From NCBI RefSeq assembly GCF_025642255.1, contig NZ_CP106759.1:647501-711500 (forward strand): a DNA stretch of 64,000 nt. Direction: 5' to 3'. Positions 56,421 to 64,000 of the stretch are shown here, one piece after another; position 1 is the stretch's first letter, and each line of letters begins with the position of its first letter. The position numbers and the translations under genes were made by a program. Below the pieces are notes generated by a model, which saw nothing but the letters and a program-made list of their open reading frames with translations, searched no databases and was not told the origin of the DNA. This stretch comes from Stenotrophomonas maltophilia (GTDB lineage: Bacteria > Pseudomonadota > Gammaproteobacteria > Xanthomonadales > Xanthomonadaceae).

Positions 56421-57359
56421 TCATCCAGCCGGGGGGGACGCCGCCGGCGACATCAGGGCCTGCACGTGGGCCACGCTGCATTCGGCCAGGGCCTGCAGGT
56501 CGTAGCCGCCCTCCAGCATCGACACCACCCGGCCGGCCGCATGGCGACGCGCCAGCGCATGCAGTTCGCGGGTGATCCAGGCGAAATCCTCGGTCTCCAG
56601 CATCAGATCCGCCTGCGGGTCGCGCAGATGGGCGTCGAAGCCTGCCGAGATCAGCATCAGCTGCGGGCGGAAGTCGTCGATGGCCGGCAGCATCTCGTCG
56701 GCCCAGACATTGCGGAAGCGGAATCCGCCACTGCCCGGCGGCAGCAGGATGTTCATCAGATTGCCCGCGCCACGGTCACGGCGCAGGCCGGAGTTGGGGA
56801 ACAGGCCGGCCTGGTGGGTGCTGTAATACGACACCCGTGCGTCGTGCTGGAAGATGTCCTGGGTGCCGTTGCCATGGTGGACGTCGAAGTCGACCACCGC
56901 GATCCGCTCCAGCCCGTGGCGGTCGCGCGCGTAGGCTGCGGCGATGGCGATGTTGTTGAGCAGGCAGAAGCCCATGGCCGTGCTGCTGGTGGCATGGTGA
57001 CCCGGCGGGCGCACCGCGCAGAACGCCAGCGGGTCCGCGCCCAGCATCACCGCATCCACCGCGGCCACACCGGCACCGGCAGCATGCACCGCCGCGCTGG
57101 CCGAGCCGGGCGAGGTCCAGGTGTCCATGTCCAGCTGGCGCAGGGGCACGGTCTGCGGTTGCAGCACGAAGTCGAGCAGGGCGCTGTCGTGGACCCGGCT
57201 CAACTCGCCGAACTTGGCGGGTGGGGCCTCGCGCCAGTCCAGCTGGCCGGGGAATGCGCCGCGCAGGGCGTCGAGCACGCCCTGCAGCCGTTGCGGGCAT
57301 TCGGGATGGCCCGGACCGGGATCGTGCAGCAGGCAGGACGGATGGGTGAAGACCAGCAT
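56421..57359 (-). CDS. Histone deacetylase family (class II type) hydrolase
   Basis: A 312-residue zinc enzyme. LVFTHPSCLLHDPGPGHPE starts the protein. The signatures are AVRPPGHHA, GFCLLNNIAIAAAYA, VVDFDVHHGNGTQDIF (zinc Asp/His), LISAGFDAHLRDPQ (zinc Asp) and MLEGGYDLQAL. Bacterial relatives remove acetyl groups from polyamines or from acetyl-lysine and are sometimes called acetoin utilisation proteins. Substrate not shown here. It is 9 bases upstream of nothing co-directional toward lptD and 9 bases downstream of the adenosyltransferase gene, so it ends that operon. Confidence 0.9.
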   Translation of the reverse strand: MLVFTHPSCLLHDPGPGHPECPQRLQGVLDALRGAFPGQLDWREAPPAKFGELSRVHDSALLDFVLQPQTVPLRQLDMDTWTSPGSASAAVHAAGAGVAAVDAVMLGADPLAFCAVRPPGHHATSSTAMGFCLLNNIAIAAAYARDRHGLERIAVVDFDVHHGNGTQDIFQHDARVSYYSTHQAGLFPNSGLRRDRGAGNLMNILLPPGSGGFRFRNVWADEMLPAIDDFRPQLMLISAGFDAHLRDPQADLMLETEDFAWITRELHALARRHAAGRVVSMLEGGYDLQALAECSVAHVQALMSPAASPPAG

Positions 57360-57368
57360 CGTACGGAC

Positions 57369-57923
57369 TCAGCCCTGCCGGTGCTGGGGCTGCCAGAGCG
57401 CCTCGCCCTGCCCATCGGCGCGGGCCAGCACCCGGGCCAGCACGAACAGCAGGTCCGACAGCCGGTTGAGATACTGCAGCGCTTCGCTGCGCACGTTCTC
57501 ATGGCGGGACAGCATCACCGTCTCGCGCTCGGCGCGGCGGACGATGGTCCGTGCCAGGTGGCAGCGTGCGGCGGCTTCGCCACCGGCGGGCAGGATGAAC
57601 TCCTTCAGCATCGGCAGCGTGGCGTTGTAGTGGTCCAGCTGCTGTTCCAGTGCCGAGACATCGGCGGCATGGATCGCGGCATGGCCGGGGATGCACAGCT
57701 CGGCGCCCAGGTCGAACAGCTGGTGCTGCAGATGGACCACCAGCGCGCGCACGTCGTCCGGAAGCGGTGCGGCCAGCAGCAGGCCCAGCGCCGCGTTGGC
57801 TTCGTCGACGGTGCCGTAGGAGGCGACGCGGGCATCGTCCTTGGCTACGCGCTGGCCATCGCCCAGTCCGGTGCTGCCGTCGTCACCGGTGCGGGTGTAG
57901 ATGCGCGAGAGGCGATGGCCCAT
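57369..57923 (-). CDS. Cob(I)alamin adenosyltransferase, PduO type
   Basis: A 184-residue protein starting MGHRLSRIYTRTGDDGSTGL. The PduO motif TRTGDDGSTGLGDGQRVAKD binds ATP; YGTVDEANAALGLLLA and the C-terminal RRAERETVMLSRHE plus LQYLNRLSDLLFVLAR complete the trimeric helical bundle. It transfers adenosyl from ATP to cob(I)alamin, giving coenzyme B12. Eight bases separate it from the BtuM-like membrane protein gene upstream, implying a shared role in B12 uptake and activation. Confidence 0.95.
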   Translation of the reverse strand: MGHRLSRIYTRTGDDGSTGLGDGQRVAKDDARVASYGTVDEANAALGLLLAAPLPDDVRALVVHLQHQLFDLGAELCIPGHAAIHAADVSALEQQLDHYNATLPMLKEFILPAGGEAAARCHLARTIVRRAERETVMLSRHENVRSEALQYLNRLSDLLFVLARVLARADGQGEALWQPQHRQG

Positions 57924-57931
57924 GGCGCAGC

Positions 57932-58516
57932 TCAGTGCCGGATGTCGCGACGGGCCTGCTGGAGCTTGAGCACCTGCTCCACGGCCAGTTGCAGGGCGGC
58001 GGCCAGCGCCACGTAGATCGCCGTGGTCCGCAGGTAGGGGCCGAACCACTGTGCGTAGTTCTGCGCCCAGCCCGCCAGCGTCGGCTCGGCAACGTTGCGG
58101 GTGGTCCAGTAGAAGCCCCCCTGCGCAAGCAGGTGGCACAGCGCCACCGAGGCCACCAGCAGGAGCGCACCCTTGGCCAGCACCGGCCAGCGCGCGCCGC
58201 GGTAGTTGTGGCCCAGCAGCATGCCGCCGGCCCACAGCGAGAAGTACGCCGGCAGCAGCAGCCAGTAGCCGGGCGACACGCAGTAGTGCTGCCAGAAATC
58301 CAGCCCCGCGCTGCGGATCACGATCCAGTCGACCAGCACCGCGAACAGCATCAGCAGCGGAAAGGCCCAGCGCGTCCAGCGCGCCAGGTAGAAACCGCCG
58401 ATGAAGAACACCGCCCAGGAGGCATCGGGGATCGCCGCGAAGTGGTTGACCCGGGTCGCCGCCAGCAAAAGCACGAGCACGGACAGGACGAAGGCGCGAT
58501 TGGCGGTGTCGGACAT
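57932..58516 (-). CDS. btuM: BtuM-like vitamin B12 transporter
   Basis: A 194-residue membrane protein with six hydrophobic helices and no other domain. It starts MSDTANRAFVLSVLVLLLAA. The TRVNHFAAIPDASWAVFFIG segment in the first loop and helix, and QHYCVSPGYWLLLPAY with a lone Cys at residue 79, fit the BtuM family. In Thiobacillus denitrificans BtuM the invariant Cys80 coordinates the cobalt of B12 and strips cyanide from cyanocobalamin. Position directly upstream of a cobalamin adenosyltransferase gene supports this. I did not run an alignment, so this is a strong motif and context inference. It would otherwise be a hypothetical protein. Confidence 0.8.
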   Translation of the reverse strand: MSDTANRAFVLSVLVLLLAATRVNHFAAIPDASWAVFFIGGFYLARWTRWAFPLLMLFAVLVDWIVIRSAGLDFWQHYCVSPGYWLLLPAYFSLWAGGMLLGHNYRGARWPVLAKGALLLVASVALCHLLAQGGFYWTTRNVAEPTLAGWAQNYAQWFGPYLRTTAIYVALAAALQLAVEQVLKLQQARRDIRH

Positions 58517-58616
58517 GGCGGCGGGCCCGGAGCGGATTCAGCTTTCATTCTAGCCCGCCGCGCGGGTTGGCGCAGGCAGCGTCGCGTTCGGTGTACAGCC
58601 GGGGCGAGCGCGTATC

Positions 58617-59834
58617 ATGAACGCCATGAGTGAACGACATGACGTGCTGATCGTCGGCGGCGGACTGGTGGGTGCCAGCCTCGCCATCGCCTTGGACCGC
58701 CTGGGCCGCGACGTGGGCCTGATCGAGGCCAGCCCTGCCGGTGGACTGCCGGCGGTGTTCGACCAGCGCAACCTCAGTTTCGCCGCCGCCACCGTCAACG
58801 CGCTGACCGCGCTGGGGGTAATGCGGAAGCTGGCGATGGCGCCGGGACCGATCCGTCGCATCCATGTCAGCCGCGCCGGCGACTTTGGCCGGGTGCAGCT
58901 CGATGCGGCCGATTACAACCGGCCGTGGTTCGGCCAGGTGGTGGTCGCACGTGACTTCGGTCATGCGCTTGAGGCACGCCTGCAGGAACTGCCGCGGCTG
59001 CGGCGTTACCGGCCGATGCGTTTCCTCGGCCTGGGCGGGGTGGTGGAGGGCTGTCGCCAGGTGCATGTGGCCGACGACGCCGGCGAGCGCACGCTGCTGG
59101 CACGGCTGGTGGTCGGTGCCGATGGCACGGCCAGTGCGGTGCGGGAGGCGCTGGCCATCGAGGTCGACCGCCACGATTTCCAGCAGACCCTGTTCGTGGC
59201 CCGCGTGCGCAGCCAGCGCGCGCCCGACGGCACGGCCTGGGAGCGCTTCACCGATACCGGCCCGACGGCCCTGCTGCCGCGTGGCGACCGCCATTTCGGC
59301 ACGGTGCATGGGGTGGCGCGCGAAGACGCCGACGCGGTGATGGCGCTGGACGACGCAGCGTGGCTGCAGCGCCTGCAGCATGCCATCGGCTGGCGTGCCG
59401 GGCGTCTGCTGGAGTCGGGTCCGCGCAGTGCCTACCCGCTGATCCAGGTGCTGGCGCGCGCCCTGGCAGGCGAGCGCGCGGTGCTGCTCGGCAATGCCGC
59501 ACAGACCATCCATCCGTTGGGCGCGCAAGGCTTCAACCTGGGCCTGCGCGATGCGCTGACCCTGGCCGAACTGCTGGAAGACGATGCAGGCGATGCCGGC
59601 AGTGATGCGCTGCTGCGTGCGTATGTGGCCCGTCGGGAAGAGGATCGCCAGCAGACGGTGGCGTTCTCCGGAGGACTGGCGCGCCTGACCAGCAATCCTG
59701 CGCCGTTGATGCGCCCGTTGCGCAGTCTCGGCCTGGTGGCCGCGCAGCGCGGTTCGGTGCAGTCGATGCTGGTCGGCGGGGCGATGGGTTTCCGTGGCGT
59801 CGTGCCGCGACTGTGCCGCGGAGAAGCCGCATGA
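58617..59834 (+). CDS. ubiH: FAD-dependent ubiquinone biosynthesis hydroxylase, UbiH-like
   Basis: A 405-residue flavoprotein. Start at 58617 (MNAMSERHDVLIVGGGLVGA); a second ATG at 58626 is equally likely. DVLIVGGGLVGASLAIAL binds the FAD ADP moiety, ARLVVGADGTASAVRE is the GD motif and ERAVLLGNAAQTIHPLGAQG the second FAD-binding stretch, with GFNLGLRDALTLAELLE. It adds a hydroxyl group during ubiquinone ring modification. It overlaps the next hydroxylase gene by four bases; such ubiH-ubiI tandems are common. Confidence 0.9.
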   Translation: MNAMSERHDVLIVGGGLVGASLAIALDRLGRDVGLIEASPAGGLPAVFDQRNLSFAAATVNALTALGVMRKLAMAPGPIRRIHVSRAGDFGRVQLDAADYNRPWFGQVVVARDFGHALEARLQELPRLRRYRPMRFLGLGGVVEGCRQVHVADDAGERTLLARLVVGADGTASAVREALAIEVDRHDFQQTLFVARVRSQRAPDGTAWERFTDTGPTALLPRGDRHFGTVHGVAREDADAVMALDDAAWLQRLQHAIGWRAGRLLESGPRSAYPLIQVLARALAGERAVLLGNAAQTIHPLGAQGFNLGLRDALTLAELLEDDAGDAGSDALLRAYVARREEDRQQTVAFSGGLARLTSNPAPLMRPLRSLGLVAAQRGSVQSMLVGGAMGFRGVVPRLCRGEAA

Positions 59835-61012
59835 ACCGCCGCGCGCGCCTGGACGTGGTCATCGTGGGAGGCGGCGTGGTCGGTGCCGCGTGTGCACTGG
59901 CGCTGGCCGATGCGGGGCTGGCCGTCGCCCTGGTGGAGGGCCGTGAGCCCGCGCCCTGGCAGGCATCGCAGCCGGACCTGCGCGTGTTCGCCTTCGCGGC
60001 TGACAACGTGCAGCTGCTGGACCGTCTCGGCGTGTGGCCTGCGATCGTACAGGCGCGGGCCTGGCCGTATCGCCGAATGCAGGTATGGGATGCCGCGGGA
60101 GGCGAGGACCTGCTGTTCGACGCCGACCGCCTGGGGCGTCGCGAGCTGGGCTTCATCGTCGAGAACGGGCTGTTGCAGGATCGCCTGTGGGCGGCACTGC
60201 CGGCGGCCGGGGTGCAGCTGCATTGCCCGGCACGGGTGGAGGCGCTGGAGCAGGACGAGGAGGGGGTGCGACTGCGCCTGGATGACGGACGCAGGCTGGA
60301 AGCGGCCCTCGCCGTGGCCGCCGATGGTGCCGAGTCGACGCTGCGCGAGCTGGCGGGCATCGACGTGGTGCGCCACGACTATCACCAGCGTGGCGTGGTG
60401 GCCTACGTCGACAGCGAGCTGCCCAACCAGGCTACGGCCTGGCAGCGTTTCCTGCCGACCGGTCCGCTGGCGCTGCTGCCGGTGGCCGAGCGCCGCAGCT
60501 CGATCGTGTGGACCTTGCCTGACGAAGAGGCGGTGCGCGTGCTGGCGCTGGAGGAGGAGGCATTCAATCGCGAACTGACCCGCGCCTTCGCCGCACGGCT
60601 GGGCGAACTGCGCCTGGTGTCGCCGCGCGCCGCGTTCCCGCTGCGCCGCCAGCTGGCCCGCCACTATGTGGCCGGCCGCGTGCTCGCACTCGGCGACGCC
60701 GCGCATGTGGTGCATCCCCTGGCCGGGCAGGGCGTGAACCTGGGGCTGCGGGATGTCGCTGCCCTGCGGCAATGGCTGGCGCCTTCAGCCGAGCGCCGTG
60801 GCCAGCCGCGCCTGTCGCCGCAGCGCCTGCAGCGCTGGGCCCGCGAGCGGCGTAGCGACAACCAGGTGGCCGCCTACAGTTTCGATGCGATCAACCGCCT
60901 CTTCTCCAACGACGAGATGCACCTGACCCTGGCCCGTGGCCGCGCGCTGGGCTGCGTCGGCAAGTGGCCGCCACTGGTTCAGGCGTTCTGGAAGCGCGCC
61001 GCCGGCGTGTGA
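59831..61012 (+). CDS. FAD-dependent ubiquinone biosynthesis hydroxylase, UbiI/VisC/UbiF-like
   Basis: A 393-residue flavoprotein starting MNRRARLDVVIVGGGVVGAA. The Rossmann site DVVIVGGGVVGAACALAL, the GD motif ALAVAADGAESTLRELAG and the FAD-proximal VLALGDAAHVVHPLAGQGVN are complete. NLGLRDVAALRQWLAP follows. Relatives hydroxylate C5 (UbiI) or C6/C2 positions of the ubiquinone ring; the exact carbon cannot be read from sequence alone. Co-translated with the UbiH-like protein. Confidence 0.88.
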   Translation: MNRRARLDVVIVGGGVVGAACALALADAGLAVALVEGREPAPWQASQPDLRVFAFAADNVQLLDRLGVWPAIVQARAWPYRRMQVWDAAGGEDLLFDADRLGRRELGFIVENGLLQDRLWAALPAAGVQLHCPARVEALEQDEEGVRLRLDDGRRLEAALAVAADGAESTLRELAGIDVVRHDYHQRGVVAYVDSELPNQATAWQRFLPTGPLALLPVAERRSSIVWTLPDEEAVRVLALEEEAFNRELTRAFAARLGELRLVSPRAAFPLRRQLARHYVAGRVLALGDAAHVVHPLAGQGVNLGLRDVAALRQWLAPSAERRGQPRLSPQRLQRWARERRSDNQVAAYSFDAINRLFSNDEMHLTLARGRALGCVGKWPPLVQAFWKRAAGV

Positions 61013-61039
61013 CGACCCCGTTTGGCGGTTGATCCGCCG

Positions 61040-61220
61040 GTAGCGCCGGGCCATGCCCGGCGAGCGCGCAGCGCGGTTCACCGGTCCCGCCGGGCATGGC
61101 CCGTCGTTACCAGCAGCGGATCAATCAATCAGTGCGCCGGCCAGATCGGCGCTATCCAGCGCGGCAACGGGACGCCGTTCGGCGGATCATCAGGCCGGTA
61201 GCGCCGGGCCATGCCCGGCG
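61040..61220. repeat. Cluster of three SMAG repeats
   Basis: 61040-61062 and 61198-61220 are nearly identical elements with GTAG heads and GCCGGGCCATGCCCGGC stems in the same direction. 61086-61110 is an element in the opposite direction, ending TTAC. Between the second and third lies a relic of a duplicated EF-hand gene end (61121-61186). Confidence 0.75.
61121..61186 (-). pseudogene. Relic of the 3' end of a second EF-hand gene
   Basis: On the minus strand 21 sense codons read SAERRPVAALDSADLAGALID before TGA, closely matching the last residues of the intact neighbour (RRGKLDRADLAGWLID). The DNA of the last 49 bases agrees at about 39 positions, and many of the differences are silent, so it evolved as coding sequence. 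The frame is closed upstream by TGA at 61187-61189. It is the tail of a former tandem paralogue, cut down next to SMAG repeats. Confidence 0.6.
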
Positions 61221-61236
61221 GGATCCGTGAACCGGA

Positions 61237-61635
61237 TCAATCAATCAGCCAGCCGGCCAGGTCGGCACGATCCAGCTTGCCGCGGCGCTTGCTGTCCAGC
61301 GCGGTGAACTCATCGGCCAGTGCAGGATTGGCCTGGGCCTCCGCACGGCTGATGAAGCCATCACCGTCGGTATCCAGCGCGGCAAAGTGGATGCGGTACT
61401 GGCCGGTCACGCTGCTGGGTTCAACCGAGCGCACCGTGACCTGGGCCTCCCCTGCGGGCATCGGGATATCGACGCTGCCGGTGACCCGTCCGGCATTCAA
61501 AGGCTGCTGGCGGATGGCTCCGCCGGTCGGACCCAGCGGTTGGCTCTGCGCGGGTGTGGGCGGCAGCTGCTGCGCCAGCACGGGTGACGTGGCCAGCAGG
61601 ACAGCCAGCAGCACGGGCAAACGCGGACGGTACAT
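61237..61635 (-). CDS. Exported EF-hand protein
   Basis: A 132-residue protein. The signal peptide MYRPRLPVLLAVLLATSPVL is cut near AQQ. A proline- and glutamine-rich linker (about 22-50) leads to an EF-hand pair: a good calcium loop DTDGDGFISRAE at residues 88-99 and a degenerate one, DSKRRGKLDRADL, lacking several acidic ligands. The protein likely binds one calcium ion in the periplasm. Function is unknown. A relic of a second copy lies just downstream. Confidence 0.8.
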   Translation of the reverse strand: MYRPRLPVLLAVLLATSPVLAQQLPPTPAQSQPLGPTGGAIRQQPLNAGRVTGSVDIPMPAGEAQVTVRSVEPSSVTGQYRIHFAALDTDGDGFISRAEAQANPALADEFTALDSKRRGKLDRADLAGWLID

Positions 61636-61706
61636 GACGGACTCCTGGCAGGCGTTGACGGAAGCGTACCCGCGGCATCCTGTGCGGGCGATGACCCTGC
61701 CGCGCA

Positions 61707-62774
61707 TCACCGCATCGGCGACGCCAGCACGGTGATCTCTTCGCGGTCGTGATAGAGCTGCTTGGCACGCACTTCCAGCGACGTGCCAGCCTGCTCCTGG
61801 AACAGGTCCAGGCACAGCCGGGTCTCGTCCCAGCGCTTCTTCATCGGCAGTTTCAGATTGAAGATGGCATGCCTGCACCAGCCTTCGCGGAACCAGGTGG
61901 CCATGCGTTCGGCAACGCGACGCGGTTGCTCGACCATGTCGCACACCATCCAGTCCAGCGGCTGCTCCGGGTGCCAATGGAAGCCATCCGCGCGCAGGTG
62001 CTCGACCAGGCCGGTATCCAGTACGTGCTGGCGCAGGGGGCCGTTGTCGATGCTCAGCACCTGCATGTGCTGGCGGGTCAACACCCAGGTCCAGCCGCCC
62101 GGTGCCGCCCCCAGGTCGGCCGCGCGCATGCCGGGTTTCACCAGTGCCTCGCGTTCTTCCGGCGCCAGCAGCGTCAGCAGGGCTTCGTCCAGCTTCAGCG
62201 CCGAACGCGAGGGGGCCTCCGGCAGCAGTTTCAGGCGCGGAATGCCCAGTGCCCACGGTGCGCTGTCGGCGGGGGCGGCCACGCAGATGAAGGCGTGGGT
62301 GCCGTCGACGAACACCACGTGCAGGCGTGGCAGCCGTGCATTGGGCTTGTCGCTGAGCTTGCCGGCCTTGCGCAGCGCCGGGCGCAATGCGTTGCCGAAA
62401 GCACGGGCGAGCCCGGACAGCGGCTTGCCGGCATCCGAATCCGGATGTTCGACCCACAGATCACCAAAGCGTGGCGCATCGGCCAGCACCTCCAGCATCG
62501 GCGTGATGCGATCGGCCGGATCCAGCTGCGGCAGTTCAGCCAGCACCACCAGCTTCTGCCGCGCGAAGATCAGGCCGCGCCACGGCAACCGCGGTGCCAG
62601 CGCGGCCGCTTCGTCGCACATGAACAACACATAGCCGTCATTGCGCTGGGTACGTGCGTAGCCGGCGAAGCCTGCCTCACCGGCGCGGAACTGCAGTTCG
62701 CCGGCCAGCTCCGGCTCGAAGCCCTGGCGGCACAGGCACAGCAGGCCGATGCCGGCCTCAGTAACGGGCGCCAT
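61707..62774 (-). CDS. rlmM: 23S rRNA 2'-O-ribose methyltransferase RlmM
   Basis: A 355-residue protein starting MAPVTEAGIGLLCLCRQGFE. It has an N-terminal THUMP-like region and a C-terminal Rossmann methyltransferase domain: ADLGAAPGGWTWVLTRQHM (SAM site), DMVEQPRRVAERM and FNLKLPMKKRWDETRLCL with the catalytic lysine of the K-D-K-E set. RlmM methylates C2498 of 23S rRNA before 50S assembly. The 17-base overlap with the deaminase gene suggests translation coupling. Starts at 62801 or 62786 are also in frame but lack homology. Confidence 0.94.
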   Translation of the reverse strand: MAPVTEAGIGLLCLCRQGFEPELAGELQFRAGEAGFAGYARTQRNDGYVLFMCDEAAALAPRLPWRGLIFARQKLVVLAELPQLDPADRITPMLEVLADAPRFGDLWVEHPDSDAGKPLSGLARAFGNALRPALRKAGKLSDKPNARLPRLHVVFVDGTHAFICVAAPADSAPWALGIPRLKLLPEAPSRSALKLDEALLTLLAPEEREALVKPGMRAADLGAAPGGWTWVLTRQHMQVLSIDNGPLRQHVLDTGLVEHLRADGFHWHPEQPLDWMVCDMVEQPRRVAERMATWFREGWCRHAIFNLKLPMKKRWDETRLCLDLFQEQAGTSLEVRAKQLYHDREEITVLASPMR

Positions 62775-63318
62775 CGCCTTCCCCATAGGAGCGCAGCACA
62801 CTGCGCGCAGCGTCGCGGTTCAGGCCCTGCACCACCTCGATGCCGCGCTTGTTGAGCTCGCCCACCCAGTCGGCTGGCAGCGGGCCTTCGTCGAACGGGG
62901 TCAGTTCCTCTACATCGGCGGCACTGGCGCCGATCAGCAGGCGGTCGATGCCGGCCCACACCGTAGCGCCGTAACACTGGCAGCACGGCTGCGAGCTGGT
63001 GGCCAGGGTGACCGGCGACAGCACGGCATTCAGGCGCGGCGTCTGCAGGCGCTGCTGGGCCAGCATGTAGGCCATGTTCTCGGCATGTGCCAACGAGGTG
63101 GCATGCGGCATCACCCGGTTCACGCCGGCGGCGATCACCTTGTCGTCCGGACCGAACACCACGGCGCCGAACGGGCCGCCGCTGGCGTGCGCGACGTTCT
63201 GGCGCGACAGCTCGATGGCCAGCGCGACCTTGGCCTCATCGCCGGGATATCGACGATCCAGGTCGATCTGGTCGTGGATCCAGGCGGGAAGGGTCAGGTG
63301 GACTTGCGCATACAGCAT
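62758..63318 (-). CDS. Cytidine/deoxycytidylate deaminase-like nucleoside deaminase
   Basis: A 186-residue zinc enzyme starting MLYAQVHLTLPAWIHDQIDL. The zinc site is SLAHAENMAYML (HAE, catalytic Glu) and SQPCCQCYGATVWAGI (PCxxC). SGGPFGAVVFGPDDKVIAAG is typical of guanine or tRNA-adenosine type deaminases; substrate could be guanine, a pterin or a nucleoside. The 3' end overlaps rlmM by 17 bases. Confidence 0.88.
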   Translation of the reverse strand: MLYAQVHLTLPAWIHDQIDLDRRYPGDEAKVALAIELSRQNVAHASGGPFGAVVFGPDDKVIAAGVNRVMPHATSLAHAENMAYMLAQQRLQTPRLNAVLSPVTLATSSQPCCQCYGATVWAGIDRLLIGASAADVEELTPFDEGPLPADWVGELNKRGIEVVQGLNRDAARSVLRSYGEGDGARY

Positions 63319-63725
63319 CGCGGGGGTGCCTCGTGTGGGGAATCAGGAAAGGACGGCGCGCAGTGTAGCCCGCCCCTGCCTGTATCGGGTGTGGGCGAGG
63401 GTCAGCCCGGCCTGTGGCCAGCTCGCCGCACAGGCGCGCAGCGGGTGCAGGATGGGGGCGAAAGCGTGGCCGTTGACCCTGCAATCGGCTCGCACGGGCG
63501 ATCGGCATTGCGTAGCGCAAACAGGCGAATGGCCAGGAATGAGCGCGCCTTCAGCAGGTCGTCGAAGGCTTCGATGCTTCGGGTGAACAGGCAGCACGGG
63601 CACGAGCTGTCGTCGTCATCGCTGCGGATGGATGCATCCACCCGCAGCGCGTTTGTGCGCCAACGGCTCCAGCATCATGGTGCGCTTGGTGTTCAGAAAC
63701 ACGCAAAGCGCCGGTCTGGCCCGAA
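63319..63725. other. 407-base region with no confident gene
   Basis: On the minus strand a frame from GTG at 63641 to 63402 reads 79 residues, with a DDDDSSCPCCLFTRSIEAFD segment and a helical FDDLLKARSFLAIRLFALRN stretch. It has no clear ribosome site and no family I recognise, and the final 25 residues look random. It may be a decayed gene. TACACT at about 63361-63366 (minus strand) is a weak -10 candidate for the deaminase gene. Confidence 0.3.
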
Positions 63726-63995
63726 CTAGTCAAGGTAGCTTGTTCCGGGAGTCGCTTTGTCCTGTTTGACGAGCTTCACCTTCAGCTCCCAGCCTTCAAC
63801 GCACTCCCTCCTGCCGCTGAACAGATAAAGAACTTCGCCTGCCGAAGCGTATTTCCTCATTATCGCGTTGTCTTCCAGATAGATCTGGCTGACAAAGACC
63901 ATGGGGACATCATCGATGAAGCGCCAACTGGGTCCTTGCAGCCATCGAGGAGCTTCGTCCATCGAGAGAAAATGGGTGGCGATTGTTTCGATCAT
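63726..63995 (-). CDS. Unrecognised small protein, possibly partial
   Basis: An 89-residue frame, with ATG at 63993-63995, only five bases from the window edge, so the true start may lie outside. The sequence is of lower GC than its neighbours and reads as a compact globular protein: APRWLQGPSWRFIDDVPMV, IYLEDNAIMRKYASAGEVLY and WELKVKLVKQDK. No signal peptide or known motif. Small size and unusual composition are like those of immunity or accessory proteins at the edge of a transferred region, but nothing in it proves this. Confidence 0.5.
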   Translation of the reverse strand: MIETIATHFLSMDEAPRWLQGPSWRFIDDVPMVFVSQIYLEDNAIMRKYASAGEVLYLFSGRRECVEGWELKVKLVKQDKATPGTSYLD

Positions 63996-64000
63996 CCACT

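Noticed and set aside
63402..63641. 79-residue frame with a CPCC motif
   Set aside because: GTG start without ribosome site, no family resemblance and a random-looking C-terminus; listed only as a possible remnant.

Overview
The window is high-GC chromosomal DNA from a gammaproteobacterium of the Xanthomonadaceae, most likely Stenotrophomonas (S. maltophilia group). This rests on the gene order (dciA - M23 peptidase - secA - mutT, and lptD-surA-pdxA-rsmA-apaG-apaH), the protein sequences, and the many small GTAG-type palindromic repeats (SMAG-like) between genes. Most of it is core genome. No prophage, insertion sequence, CRISPR array, rRNA or tRNA gene was seen. The one stretch of clearly lower GC is at the far right end, after about 63.7 kb.

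Layout. 0-5.4 kb: end of dciA, an M23 peptidase, secA with a hairpin in its leader, and a MutT-ThiE fusion. 5.4-17.8 kb: small conserved genes mixed with methyl-cycle genes (metF, ahcY under a SAH riboswitch, metK), plus an exported S9 peptidase, ppc and an acyl-CoA thioesterase. 18.1-21.8 kb: an OlsF-like two-domain acyltransferase overlapping an LpxH-like phosphatase, then a YdjM-like membrane protein. 21.8-25.7 kb: a surface-glycan type module (GT2 glycosyltransferase, polytopic membrane protein, methyltransferase). 25.7-30.4 kb: dusB, ribokinase with a NupC transporter, and an aldo/keto reductase. 30.4-34.8 kb: a Fur-controlled heme uptake operon (hemP, TonB-dependent receptor, a cysteine-rich protein and a DUF6607-like exported protein). 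34.9-38.8 kb: YbbP/YbbA ABC exporter divergent from tesA. 38.8-41 kb: a PhoB-type two-component system. 41-44.5 kb: SGNH hydrolase, dgkA, TerC-family protein and an MFS exporter. 45-47 kb: LemA and two TPM-domain proteins, the first carrying a frameshift. 47.1-49.3 kb: lgt-thyA-folA. 49.3-56.3 kb: the lptD-to-apaH operon on the minus strand. 56.4-58.5 kb: a histone-deacetylase-like hydrolase, a PduO-type cobalamin adenosyltransferase and a BtuM-like B12 transporter. 58.6-61 kb: two overlapping ubiquinone-type hydroxylases. 61.2-63.3 kb: an EF-hand protein, rlmM and a deaminase. 63.3-64 kb: a poorly coding stretch and a lower-GC unknown gene.

The least expected items are the B12 import-and-adenosylation pair with an invariant-type cysteine, the OlsF-like lipid enzyme, the heme operon with two uncharacterised members, the Arg/Gly-rich tail on ApaH, the frameshifted TPM gene, and the in-frame relic of a second EF-hand gene embedded among SMAG repeats. 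All functional statements come from reading motifs and gene order; no database search was run.
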